Shown here piece after piece: positions 42,262-52,913 of a DNA stretch of 64,000 nt. The stretch spans positions 434,001 through 498,000 of the forward strand of contig JAMPIV010019840.1 of assembly GCA_024509875.1 (NCBI GenBank). The letters are read 5' to 3'. The DNA is from Oreohelix idahoensis (lineage: Eukaryota; Mollusca; Gastropoda; Stylommatophora; Oreohelicidae). Each line of letters opens with the position of its first letter. The first letter of the stretch is position 1. The position numbers and the translations under genes were made by a program. The notes under the pieces were generated by a model that saw only the letters and a list, made by a program, of their open reading frames with translations, did no database searches and had not been told where the DNA came from.

Positions 42262-42996
42262 TTATCTGCGTGACGCAGAATCAGGTACTAATTTCAACCT
42301 CAGAGAATGGTGGTGAAAATACACACCATTGTCACGCTCCATAACCAAACGAGCGTCTGTATTGTTACAGAAGGTAACCAACGCCTCACTATTCTGACCA
42401 TTGAATGATGGCAGAAGACGAAGAAACTTCACGTTTGCTGTATATTGAAAAAAATTACTGAGTGTCTGCCAGGTAGTTTCCTGTGGCAGATTACGCACTA
42501 GAATGGTGCGAGAACATGCACCTTTTCCAATATATGTAGTATTCTTATTGTCACGAAACTGTGAACAATGAAGATATGTATCTCTAGTCATATAACTAGA
42601 ATTAAATTTCTCCTTAACCATAGAAGTTGTATTTTTATTGGATGATGTTTCATCCTGACTGAAGTTAGGATGATACCTATCAGTACCCAAGGTAGTAGGT
42701 TTCATGCATGTCGTACATGACTGCTTGTTAGGCAGAAGTAATATCTTGCTGACAGATTTATGTGTCTTAATTTTATTATGTAGGTTCATCTTAACCCTAA
42801 CATTATTATTTTCATTAGGAAAATCCTTTCCCTTTTTCTCAACTTCAAAAGGTTTCTTAGGATCAGTTTCAATCTGATCCTGCCGCCAAGATTTATTCCC
42901 AGAATTGGCAGTATTCTGTTGTCGAGGGAAGGTGTACTTGCCTCGAAATGATTTCTTAATCTTCGCTGGGTGTGTTAATACCTTAGTATAACCCAT
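42262..42996 (-). CDS. RRM-like domain protein segment within the LTR retrotransposon
   Basis: 244 codons in the same frame as gag-protease, separated from it by one TGA (43012-43014). The first two thirds are a Lys/Asn/Ser-rich linker. The last ~80 residues fit an RNA-recognition motif: strand 1 with RNP2 as RTILVRNLPQ, helix 1 as TWQTLSNFFQYTANV, strand 2 as KFLRLLP, strand 3 with RNP1 as SEALVTFCN, helix 2 as TDARLVMERDNG, and a final strand as HSLRLKLV. The usual aromatic residues of RNP1 are partly kept (F in VTFCN). Such a domain is expected to bind RNA. It sits where integrase or reverse transcriptase would start. It may be an accessory domain of this family or a captured host exon. 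The assignment is from pattern only. Confidence 0.6.
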   Translation of the reverse strand: MGYTKVLTHPAKIKKSFRGKYTFPRQQNTANSGNKSWRQDQIETDPKKPFEVEKKGKDFPNENNNVRVKMNLHNKIKTHKSVSKILLLPNKQSCTTCMKPTTLGTDRYHPNFSQDETSSNKNTTSMVKEKFNSSYMTRDTYLHCSQFRDNKNTTYIGKGACSRTILVRNLPQETTWQTLSNFFQYTANVKFLRLLPSFNGQNSEALVTFCNNTDARLVMERDNGVYFHHHSLRLKLVPDSASRR

Positions 42997-43011
42997 AATA
43001 TTGATGGCATG

Positions 43012-45051
43012 TCATGTAATAGGTTTATCATCCCTTTGTTTGAGAGCAAACAAGTCTCTGTCAATTACTGATTTAGGTTCATTGTCAGTACAATCATCCA
43101 ATTTGATACTTGGAGTATTCTCTTTTATTAATTCCTGAGCCTGAGCTCGTGTTGTTACAGCATTGGCCGTAGCCAAGTTTACTCTTTCCCATTCTGAGAT
43201 TTCCTCAAGTGTGCAGTCCTTGCTGCCGGGGATACGTCCGATTGTGAGATCAGCAATAGGACTCTGAAGTAAACATACTTTCACTTGACCTGAAAAAAAG
43301 GGGGTGTTAATGTCAATTATTGCTGTGGGATAATATTCAATGGTCCCACCAAAAGTTATGCAACGTACAAACTCATTAGTAGCATAGCGAGGATGTACTA
43401 GTGATTGCCGGATGCCGATCGTGGTTGAACCGGAATCTCTTAAAACTGAAATTATGTTTCCATTGAACAGTCCTTTATTAAAAATCAGTGTCCCAGTTCC
43501 ATCATTTGCAGTGAGACTAATTGCAGGAATAGTCTGTATAATTCTCATAGGCAATTGGCTGGACTTTTGAAAAATAGCACGGCATTGTGGACAAACATTT
43601 GCCACATTATTATCAACAACACAACGTGACGAAGATGAATGCGTTGGAATATCACTATTATGAACAATTGGGGTTGCATTGTTAGTCAATGCTGCCCCTG
43701 CAGTATGATCAAATTTATTTTGATTTCTGGAGGTAGGACGTTGTCTGTTATGACTACCTGAATGATCATTATTATGATTATTACCTCTGCCATTAAAACT
43801 CTTATTTCTTAGTCTGTAATTGTTATTACCATTATTATGCCACTTGTTATTACTATTATTGGCATTACCATTAAATGATTTGTTCCAATTTGATTTGTTT
43901 TGATAACTATTGTTATATCTAAACTGAGGTGACTGGTTTCTAAACTGTTGTCTACCCCAGTTAAAATTCCCATTATTGTAAGAATTATTTAGTCCTTGAT
44001 AATCATTGTAATTATTTCTTCTATTTGAAAAATTTCTGTCAAAGCTCTGAGCTCTTGATCTTTCAAAACCATGATATGCCATATTGGAGGCAACTGGAAG
44101 TGGTTCCCTTACTTGTGTATTGGATATGCTACTATTGGGATGAGCAGTGCAGTAATTTAATGCCATTTTTTCTAGTTCCTCTAAAGTCGGAGGTTTACGT
44201 TCCTGTAAGAACGAAAAGAATGGTGAACTTACAGAAGATAGGACCTTATCCCTAAGGATTAAATCAACCAACTTGTCCTAAGATTTTTCCACACCAGCAA
44301 GTTCGACCCATCTGTTGAATGTATTGCGTATATTCACAACGAATCCTGTAAAGTCTTTACTTGATTCTGGCAGGAGAGTTTTAAATTTAATCCTACATCC
44401 CTCCTCGTCCAAATGAAATCGACGTAGTAATAAAGCCTTAATGGCATAATCTCCAGCTATTGTTGGATCAACATTCTGAGCTGCGCTTGCAGGTGCACCA
44501 TCTAAAAATTCACTAAGTTTTAGTGCCCATGCAGTTTTATCTAATTTATTAACCTCACAAATCTTCTCAAAACGTAAAAGCCAGGCCGATAAATCATCAA
44601 CATTCAATCTGAATGTCGGTAATTTGAAGTGATAATTGCTTCTAGTTTGGTTAGGTGCAGACATATTTTTGGAATTATCACTATGGCTAACAGTAGCATT
44701 TTGTGCCTGTAATTTCGCTGTTTCCAACTTAAGACGTTGTAATTCCATTTCTTGTTGCCGTACAATTTCCTCTCGTTTCAATTTATTATCTTCTTCTTGT
44801 CTAAGTTCTTCTTTTTCTCATCTAGCAATTTCTCTTATTCTGTTCTCTTTTTCAATCTCTTCCCTTTCCTGTTTTGCTATCCTTCTTGCTTCTTTTGCCT
44901 CAAGTTCTTCTTCTTGACGCTTCAATTCAGCTCTTCTCTCAAGTTCCTCTGCCTTATATTTCGCAAGTTTCGCCACTGCAAATGCTTCTAGAGCTTCTCC
45001 TCTTTTTCCAAAATCTTTACCAATTTTAACAAAATGGTCTAACGTAAGCAT
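43012..45051 (-). pseudogene. gag-protease of the RRM-bearing retrotransposon
   Basis: One frame across about 680 codons with two internal stops (TGA at 44818-44820, TAG at 44278-44280) and no frameshift. It begins MLTLDHFVKIGKDFGKRGEA, then a long coiled coil rich in Glu/Lys/Arg. The capsid-like part has FKLPTFRLNVDDLSAWLLRF and ALLLRRFHLDEEGCRIKFK, as in SCAN-like gag proteins. An Asn-rich, low-complexity stretch of about 120 residues follows (NNYNDYQGLNNSYNNGNFNW). There is one CPQC pair but no CCHC knuckle. The protease has DSG in ISVLRDSGSTTIGIRQSL and a later LTIGRIPG block. It ends at the TGA that precedes the RRM frame. Confidence 0.85.
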
Positions 45052-46405
45052 TTTGTAATTTAATAATCTATTTATTTAATCAACTATCTGTATTAATCAA
45101 CAATATATTTTACCATCAATTACCTATGTGTGCCCAGTGGCCAACGTAGTATTATGAATAGATTAACGTACCAAGTATTATACACTATGCCTATTATATT
45201 CAAGGCAAACTCTCACTTTATAAGTATTTATCCATATATAATGCTATCATGCCCTAGTCATGATGCATAAAATGCATAAGCAATCGTGAATTGGACTAAT
45301 ACTGCAACTTGTTGCAATTAATTCATCAAGTCCATTTTTTTTTGAAAATTAATCAAAATATTTATTTTGTATTATTACCTAATTAATTTACACTATTATT
45401 ATTACATACTCAATTTATAAGTTAATAGATACAAGACAATTATTCAACTAAAATGTTACAAGACATTAGCACATCACAATTGACAAATGCAAACGAAAAA
45501 ATGATTATATTGAAACAAGCAAAAATCGGAAGTACATGCTAAGAAGAAAAACTAAATCTAGGTTACAACACATACACGTTAAATGATGACGTCACAGGAC
45601 TCATAACTGACAAATATTTTACAATTATAAAATAAATGATAGGCAGATTAGAATGAACGGGATAGTTTACGAACAAGTTACGAAATGAATAAAATGAAAC
45701 TCAATACAGCAAAATTACTACAAATATAACATTACTTTACAACTAAAACATCTAAGGTCGAATAACTTCAGAAGCAAACACAGTATGCTGCTGGCAAATC
45801 TCAGTAGATGCTTTGCAAATGCAATTACTCAACTAATCCCTATTAGAACGGTTTTTAGATCTACTGACCATCTGAAAAGAGGTATTAGTCGATCTAAAAA
45901 CTCCCAAATCCAACCGCCCGCTTATATAAATAACAAATAGACAATCAATGACGAACGAAACATAGAACAATTAATTGCAGATAACATGCCCGAATAAAAT
46001 GAAGTGGACTACACCTAGTTTTGATAAACCGACAAAGGTTTCAACATTCAATTATCTTTTTGCGCCCAGTGATCTTCTTCAGTTAATGCCTGTATGCATC
46101 AACGGCCAACCAGGTACAGTGAGCTGAACTTCATCATTTTGACGGGGTTTCCTCTTGATATTCTCCTTGCATCGATGCTTGTAGCAGGACATTAGATTTG
46201 ACTTTCGTAAAGCTGCCAACGGTTGTCATTGACTCGGTCGAAAAAGGTGTTGACGTATATTTGACCTCTAGTCATGCGCAGTGTCTTATAAAGTCATGTG
46301 AACGTATTGTAAACGTAAACAATCGTGTTGCGAAGAAATTAGTCACTAGATCTAACCTGATGAAGGAGAAGATTTTCGTATCCCAGAACTGGCCTACCAG
46401 TTCTC
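45052..46405. other. Leader region of the RRM-bearing retrotransposon
   Basis: About 1.35 kb between the 5' LTR and gag on the minus strand, AT-rich and without long frames. It probably serves as 5' untranslated leader and packaging region. Confidence 0.55.
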
Positions 46406-47191
46406 TGATACAGACAATCCGGTTAGCATAGCAGGTCTGTGATCAGAGTATCATGGACGTTGCTTTAGGCCGTTGAATGTTGAGTTAATAAAGAATGTTC
46501 ATAATCTCTGTCCATGACTTGAGTGTTCTGGTTCTCATTCATTAGTAATAATCGTGCTTTAATTATCTGATATGCGAATGCGTGGTAAGTATAACCAACA
46601 AGTGAATAACTCAATGATCAATTTGATAAGTCCATCTTATTTGAGTCCACGAGGAAAAGTTTTATTACGTGAAACAAACATTTGACGACATCAGTTAATG
46701 TAGTTCATGGTAAGCATATATGACAAATTGGATACTTGCAAACATCCTATTATGGGTCCATGTCGTACTTGAAAAACTGTCAAACGAACATCATGGCTAT
46801 ATACTCGCGCTGCTGGGTTTCAGAAAACCGGTAGTGAGCGCATGTGTCTTGACGAGACTGAATCAACTACTTAATCATTTATCTCTTCATCAATTACAAT
46901 GGACTGACCCGTGTCCGTACTTGACTAAAATATATATATGTGCAGTAGCATCATGCACAACCTTGGAAGGGTAACAAAATCCGTCTTCACTGCTTGACGG
47001 TCAATACAAAAAGGGTACGGTAACCTAGTCACCAAGCGTGACCATATCGACGCTAACACGTCATGACTTGACCGTGCATTTCGCGTTCATAACTCCGTAA
47101 AGTATAAAGATCAATTTATATTAATTCCATTGACCCTAATCATGCGCACTGCCAATTTCTAGCAGACGCCATCAATAAAACTACCGTAACA
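46406..47191 (-). repeat. 5' LTR of the RRM-bearing retrotransposon
   Basis: 786 bp with TG...CA ends. Just inside it the minus strand reads GAACTGGTAGGCCAGTTCTG, containing TGGTAGGCCAGTTCTGGGA as a candidate primer-binding site a few bases from the LTR. Confidence 0.9.
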
Positions 47192-47586
47192 GTAGGTAAT
47201 ACCTTTCTTAAGGTGATTATTATGTAGTATATCCAATAACAAGAAAAACAAGCCCAAGAACACACACACTGACAAATATTTACACTATTGGTAACTTAAA
47301 TTATCACACCTATGCCACTTCCCAAAAAATGTCTGAAATTTTTTCCTCATTTTCTACCTGTAAGTGTTTGGAGAACTTAAGCTGCAGATTTATTAAATTT
47401 AAACAGATTTTTATTACTGATATGTCAGTTTGATGATAAATGAATGTACTGTTGCCTAAAGCTGATAAAAAGAAAGTTTACTTAGTATGGTAGATATTAA
47501 TAGTAATGTAAAATGATTGACAGACAAAAATCAATTCAAATTTGTTTCAAAATTATCAACTTATGTTCAAATTTCTTGTTTCTATG
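47192..47586 (+). repeat. piggyBac C repeat unit, copy 2
   Basis: An uninterrupted ~395-bp unit from GTAGGTAATACC to TTTCTATG. It serves as the reference for reading empty sites: GTAGG (LTR insertions), TTAA in CTTTCTTAAGG (piggyBac B) and TTA in AAATTATCAACTTA (CACTG element). Confidence 0.9.
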
Positions 47587-48298
47587 GTAGGTAATACCTT
47601 TCTTAAGGTGAGTATTATGTAGTATATCCAATTACAAGAAAAACAAGCCCAAGAACACACACACTGACTAATATTTACACTATTGGTAACTTACATTATC
47701 ACACCTATGCCACTTCCCAAAAAATATGAAATTTTTTCCTCATTTTCTCCCTGTAAGTGTTTGGAGAACTTAAGCTGCAGATTTATTAATTTTAAACAGA
47801 CTTTTATTACTGATATGTCAATTTCTTCTTCTTCTTCGTTCGCCCTGAAAAGGACGGTGGTTGCGTTGTGTCTGTTTACAACGTAGCTGTGATATCTGCA
47901 CCTTTCGGTCGACACATCCGACTTTTGCACGGCATTTTTTAGGACCGGGTTTGCCTTCCCATTGCGATCCGTGCTCGCTCAGCCAGCCTGCACCGCTGCA
48001 GACTGTTTCCAGGACCACCACGTGGAGGTGGAGCACGGTCTTGACCAGTTCTGGTTCGCTGGTCCTGACGCAGGCAGTCAAGCTATGAGTCGCTGACTGC
48101 GGTCTCTATTGCTGCGTCTTGAGGTCCCATATGTCAATTTGATGATAAATGAATGTACTGTTGCCTAAAGCTGATAAAAGAAAAGTTTACTTAGTATGGT
48201 AGATATTATTAGTAATGTAAAATGATTGACAGACAAAAATCAATTCAAATTTGTTTCCAAATTATCAACTTATGTTCAAATTTCTTGTTTCTAGTAGG
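47587..48298 (+). repeat. piggyBac C repeat unit, copy 3, with retroposon
   Basis: Same unit, split by the insertion at 47825-48128. It is about 391 bp long without that insertion and one duplicated target. Confidence 0.9.
47825..48128 (-). mobile_element. Retroposon with (GAA)n tail and 12-bp duplication
   Basis: On the minus strand it runs from GGGACCTCAAGACGCAGC to GCGAACGAAGAAGAAGAAG. ATATGTCAATTT flanks both sides (47813-47824 and 48129-48140), and the uninterrupted site is seen in copy 2. An 87-codon minus-strand frame exists but has no recognisable domain. No pol III boxes are clear, so this may be a 5'-truncated LINE 3' end rather than a SINE. The same 3' terminus occurs at 36688-36725. 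Confidence 0.9.
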
Positions 48299-50304
48299 TG
48301 TCGCAGATATATTTGTTGATGGTGCACTCCAATTGACGTTGAATGAGAATCCAATTGTCGCATAAAGAGTTTTGTATAGTAAGGAAGATGTGTAGAAAGC
48401 ACATAGACCTTTAGACACTAGTTTTCACATATGTGAGCTAGTGTTGAGGGAAAGAGTTAACAGAAGGGCACAGGTTGGTGTCAGTGATTCTCTCACCTTT
48501 CAGACTACCAACTCTTGTATTTTTCTGGCGACGACTAACTCTTTCCTACTCAAATCTTTTTGAAGATGAACTAGTCTAGTAGTAACAAGTAATACAACAA
48601 GGAGGGTTGAGAATGTTTTTTTCTGAACAGAACATACAAACTACTAAGTCAAACTCAGAATGATGGAGAGTTACAGAATGTACATAATTACTTTAATTAC
48701 AGTAGAAATATAAAATCAATGTTGTCATATACTTTGAAACAAAAGAAATACTAGGAAATGTAGAACTGTCAGTGTCTTTGGTTCAGATAAGAAGTAAGAG
48801 GCTATTTTCCTCACTGACGAAAAGTTTATTCCTACGGCTATTTCTTGGAAGAGTGAATTCTGATTTTGGTCTGGGTTTTACGTAGACTTATCTGCTTGGA
48901 CTTTTCCTGGGCGTCACAGTAGGTAGGGATTACCAACTGGAGAATTTGATTCAGTTGAGCAACAGTCCAAGAGATGACTAGGCTTTCCGTTAACCTGGTT
49001 GTGAAGTTGCGTTATGAAGTTCAGGTGCTGACGAGGTGTTAACTGCTTAAAGCTGTAGACTGCACAGGGTTGCTATAGACTGCACAAGGTTGCTGACTTG
49101 TGATCACCGCTAGAGGGTTTGAGACGTAAGCACTAGTTCTCTCTGTAGCATAGAGCAACTAGGCGGTTTACTCGCAACAATTGACAGCAATCAAAATCCA
49201 GAAACTGGCTAGGATTCTGCAACTGGGCTGTGGAAGATAATGCAGGTAATCAATCTTCTGTTTTATACAGACATATTAACTACAGCCACTCTGGACGTTT
49301 CGTCTCAGAATGGTGCCGAATAATATATTTACCTGAACCGGTAACGTCAGTCTTTTCCTTAAAGGCGACTGTCCATTTGTTTACAAATTCCTGTCTAGCT
49401 GTAGTCTCACACTCAGGTCAGTCAGGTCAACCTTTGTTATAAGCAGACGCCTGGCCGTGTGCGTTCATGCGTGATGGCATTGGAGGAATGCTATTTCATT
49501 CACTCGTTCCTTGAACAACATGGTTCTTCTCTCGTTCACAACAGTTTTCTCAAAATCATTAGAATGTAGTACTTTCAGATATCAGCCAGTACTTACATAA
49601 TTATAATGCATCAATAACATTCAAAATACATAAATGAAAAATAGCTATCAATCTAATGTAAAGAAATAAAACCACAATATTAAGTATTTCACACTTTACA
49701 TCCATTAACTAATCCCTTGATATTAGAGTTAGCTAATTAAGCGAATACTGAGAGTTTGCTTACCGCTCAGGACTTTATCCACAGCTTAAGAAATAGAACT
49801 TTAGTAGCTTTTACTCTCAATCACAATATACTTGTAGATATGAGGTAGTTTGAGACTTCTATTCTATAAGCGTGCTTTCTCTTTTAGCGGTTATCAGCAA
49901 GTGATCTTAAAACTCAGCATATGTTCGCATGAAGTTAAAATATTCCTGTTCCCACGCCAAGAGTTAATTATTTCCCGTATCATGCTCAGGCACGTACCAA
50001 GATTTATCGGCGTTCTCCAGTTGACCACTGAACACGGAAATTTAATACTCTGGGAACCACTGGTTTCTACCAAGCTAATAAATCGTATAAGACATCCCTA
50101 AAGCCTGCTTTTAAGGGCCTTAGAAGAAGAAGATAAAATTTGGATAGTATGACGGGACTAATAGTGAAGACTTGAAAAATCAGCTAAAGAAACGAACACA
50201 GGTGCAAATATTTCCGTAGAGAAAAACAGACAAAATATGTGAAGGAATAGAAAAGTAAGGAATTTTAAAATAATCTAGACGAAATCTTCGAGCACTCTGT
50301 GACA
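48299..50304. mobile_element. Solo LTR, 2.0 kb
   Basis: Begins TGTCGCAGA and ends TCTGTGACA, an inverted repeat with one mismatch and TG...CA ends. GTAGG flanks both sides (48294-48298 and 50305-50309), a perfect 5-bp target duplication. It carries no gag or pol. Its target is the same base position of the host repeat as that of the RRM-bearing retrotransposon. The sequence is unrelated to the other LTRs in this window, apart from the general end motif. Orientation is unknown. Confidence 0.85.
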
Positions 50305-50340
50305 GTAGGTAATACCTTTCTTAACCTTTAGCACGCTGCC

Positions 50341-50356
50341 GTCAACATATGTCGAC
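50341..50356. promoter_or_regulatory. piggyBac B outer subterminal palindrome
   Basis: GTCAACATATGTCGAC, a palindrome with one mismatch, with its midpoint 24 bp from TTAA. It occupies the same position as GGCGCA-TTGCGCC in the 0.9-kb derivatives. Confidence 0.7.
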
Positions 50357-50382
50357 GAAGGCAACCTATGTTCTCCCAGCTG

Positions 50383-50402
50383 TTGTCGACATATGTCGAC
50401 AA
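50383..50402. promoter_or_regulatory. piggyBac B inner subterminal palindrome
   Basis: TTGTCGACATATGTCGACAA, a perfect 20-bp palindrome, 44 bp from the outer one (midpoint to midpoint). It is probably bound by the dimeric Cys-rich domain of the transposase. Confidence 0.72.
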
Positions 50403-50572
50403 GCGGATATTGTCGGATAACTAATTTATAATGTGTGTGCACGTGATCTTAACCCCGGATGTCAAAATTGACTCTTCTGTGAAAGAAGTTTAGCTACCTT
50501 TTCTGACTTTCAGTTGTAACGGGTGTGTTAGCGAAATTTTTCTGTGCAATTTTCAAATCGAAATCAATCGGC

Positions 50573-52331
50573 ATGGATCAAGCTGCCATTTTAGCTGAAA
50601 TTTTCATGGATTCTGATTCCGATGAGGACGACATTGCTGGGCCTAGTACTGCTAATGTGGTTCGTGCTCAGAATAGGGATGATGAAGGGGATGGGGAAAA
50701 TAGTGATGTGTCAAGTGTTGATGATGATTTTGAAGAATTGAATATTGTTAGGGCACCTGATGGTTACAAACACGACTGGCTCCGCAACTTTGATCAAGTT
50801 GTGGGACCTGTGGGCGTTGACGATGACATTTCTGAGGTAGATGTGTTCCGTTTGTTTATCACAGATGATGTTGTGGACACATTAGTTATAGAAACTAATC
50901 GTTATGCCAGCCAGGTTAGTGAAAAGAAAGGGGAAGATGCGGGTGCCTCATCCCGTGTGAAGTTGTGGACCGATGTCACAGCTGATGAGATGAGGGCATT
51001 TCTTGCTTTGCTTATGTTGATGGGTGTAACGAAAAGATCGTCATTTAATTTGTATTGGTCAAATGACCGTTTCCTTGAGATGCCAGGGTTCAGGAATGTG
51101 ATGAGTAGGGACAGGTTTCTTGCTGTCTTATCTTTTCTACACCTCGTGGACAATACAACTGCTGCACCACGAGGGCACCCTGACCACAGCAAAGCCTTCA
51201 AAATCAAATCATTTGTTGACACTCTTCTCCCTCTATGGCAAAGCCATTACATACCATCCAAAGAGCTAAGTGTTGATGAAAGTATGATAGCTTTCAAAGG
51301 TAGGACCAGCCTTATGCAGTACATGCCCAACAAACCGTCTAAGTGGGGTATGAAAGCCTGGGGCCTAGCTGACTCCAAGACAGGCTACCTCTGGAATTGG
51401 CAGCTCTACCTTGGGAAGGAAGACAATGTGGACCCTACTATAGGGGTTGCTCACCGCGTTGTCACCTCCCTTGTTGCTCCCCTGTATGGGCATGGCCATG
51501 TTGTGTACATGGACAACTTTTTCTCTTCGCCTGCCCTGTACAAGGAGCTTGGGGATAATCAGACAGGAGCTGCGGCACACTGTGGACCAACCGCCGAGGG
51601 GTTCCCCCCAGAACTCAAGTTGGCAAAACCCAAAGCTGGTGACCCTCCCATCACTTTTAGAGATGGCAATATCCTCTATATGTCATGGTTTGACAAGAGG
51701 CCAGTGAATCTTATGACAACTGCACACGATGCACAGACCTTCAGGAAGGAGGTCAGATCCAAACATCATGCTGGCAATGTGCGGATCGTGGACAAGCCAT
51801 GCGCTATCCAAGCCTATTCCTGTCACATGGGAGGTATTGATCGTGTGGATAAACAGTTGACATACTACATGGTTCTACACAGGAGCAGCAAATGGTGGAA
51901 GAAAATATTCTTCTATCTGTTGGAAGTTTGCTTTGGTCAATTCGCTTGTCCTGTGGAGGGCCAAGCATCCGTCTCGTATCAAGGCTGAAACATTCCGTCT
52001 GCGGATTGCTCATGGCCTGCTTGAAGGGTACCAGTCTAGGGTCACACAACGCAGAGGAAGGGTATCTGACACTGCCACTGCACCAGCCAGATTGGTTATG
52101 GGAAAACACTACATGATTCCTAACCCTAAACGTCAGGCTAATGGCAGGCCTTCCCAGCCAGACTGCGATGTGTGTTCCAGCAGAGATAGAGTCAGGGGCA
52201 AGAAGCGCCACCAGACCCAATTCATGTGCCGTAGGTGTGTGGTACCTCTCTGTCCATATCCCTGCTTTAAGCGTTATCACACCCTGCTAAATTATAAGGC
52301 AGATTGCTCTCAAGGGCTGCACAAGGAGTGA
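50573..52331 (+). pseudogene. piggyBac B transposase with one frameshift
   Basis: I place the start at the ATG of MDQAAILAEIFMDSDSDEDD; an in-frame ATG-less extension to 50525 is less likely. An acidic N-terminus is followed by the core: DEMRAFLALLMLMGVTKRSS, ELSVDESMIAFKGRTSLMQY (first catalytic Asp), VVYMDNFFSSPALYKEL (second) and MGGIDRVDKQLTYY (third). A frameshift around 51930-51950 (after KIFFYLLEV) moves the C-terminus into the next frame. That part contains LRIAHGLLEGYQ and the Cys-rich domain CDVCSSRDRVRGKK, CRRCVVPLCPYPCFKRYHTL. All catalytic and zinc-binding residues are present; only the frameshift separates this copy from an intact gene of about 585 codons. Confidence 0.94.
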
Positions 52332-52575
52332 GGTAAGTCTCTTTTTTGTTGATTTTTTTTTTTTCACCAGTCTTCTCCTATCAAATCAACAAAATGACGT
52401 CATCAGTGACGTCATCCATTTATCTCTAAACAGTCCAAAAATTAGAGAAATTGGCCAAAAAACTAAATAAATATAGAATTTACAAGTCATCCACTATAAA
52501 AATGGGGGTTTTGTGAAAAAGAATGCAGCTGCAGGGCAAATTTTCGGGAAAAGAATGAAGCGTGCTAAAGGTTAA

Positions 52576-52910
52576 GGTGATTATTATGTCCAATAACAAG
52601 AAAAACAAGCCCAAGAACACACACACTGACTAATATTTACACTATTGGTAACTTACATTATCACACCTGTGCCACTTCCCAAAAAATGTCTGAAATTTTT
52701 TCCTCATTTTCTCCCTGTAACTGTTTGGAGAACTTAAGCTGCAGATTTATTAATTTTAAACAGATTTTTATTAATGATATGTCATTTTGATGACAAATGA
52801 ATGTACTGTTGCCTAAAGCTGATAAAAGGAAGGTTTACTTAATATAGTAGATATTATTAGTAATGTAAAATGATTGAAAGAAAGAAAAAGCATGCAACAT
52901 TTTCTTTAAA
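52576..52910 (+). repeat. piggyBac C repeat unit, copy 4 (right part)
   Basis: Continues the unit after the piggyBac B insertion (GGTGATTATTATGTCCAATA). The last 35 bases (AAGAAAGAAAAAGCATGCAA...) diverge from the other units. Confidence 0.85.
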
Positions 52911-52913
52911 TTA

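Larger units (their letters stand above)
39565..47191 (-). mobile_element. LTR retrotransposon with RRM-like domain, defective
   Basis: Two LTRs of about 790 bp flank the element, and GTAGG lies directly outside both (39560-39564 and 47192-47196), so the insertion is complete. On the minus strand the LTR starts TGTTACGG and ends TGTATCA. The internal region encodes a coiled-coil gag, an Asn-rich linker, a protease and an RRM-like domain in one frame. Then, after a gap, it encodes only the end of pol (RNase H). Reverse transcriptase and integrase are absent. No integrase follows RNase H, which fits the Gmr1-type order. The element must have moved with enzymes from another copy, or lost its pol after insertion. 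Confidence 0.88.
50321..52575 (+). mobile_element. piggyBac element, family B, nearly intact
   Basis: TTAA on both sides, terminal repeats CCTTTAGCACGCT on both ends, and one transposase gene on the plus strand. It interrupts repeat copy 4 of piggyBac C at CTTTCTTAAGGTG, and the empty site is visible in copies 2 and 3. Two strong palindromes lie near the left end, and two TGACGTCA octamers at 52394-52401 and 52407-52414 near the right end. At 2.25 kb and with a single frameshift it is the youngest-looking piggyBac here. It is the relative from which the 0.9-kb derivatives could be mobilised, though their palindromes differ. Confidence 0.95.

Noticed and set aside
47818..48081. 87-codon minus-strand frame in the retroposon at 47.8 kb
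   Set aside because: It crosses the (GAA)n tail and has no recognisable domain. It may be the 3' end of a LINE frame, but this cannot be shown from one copy.
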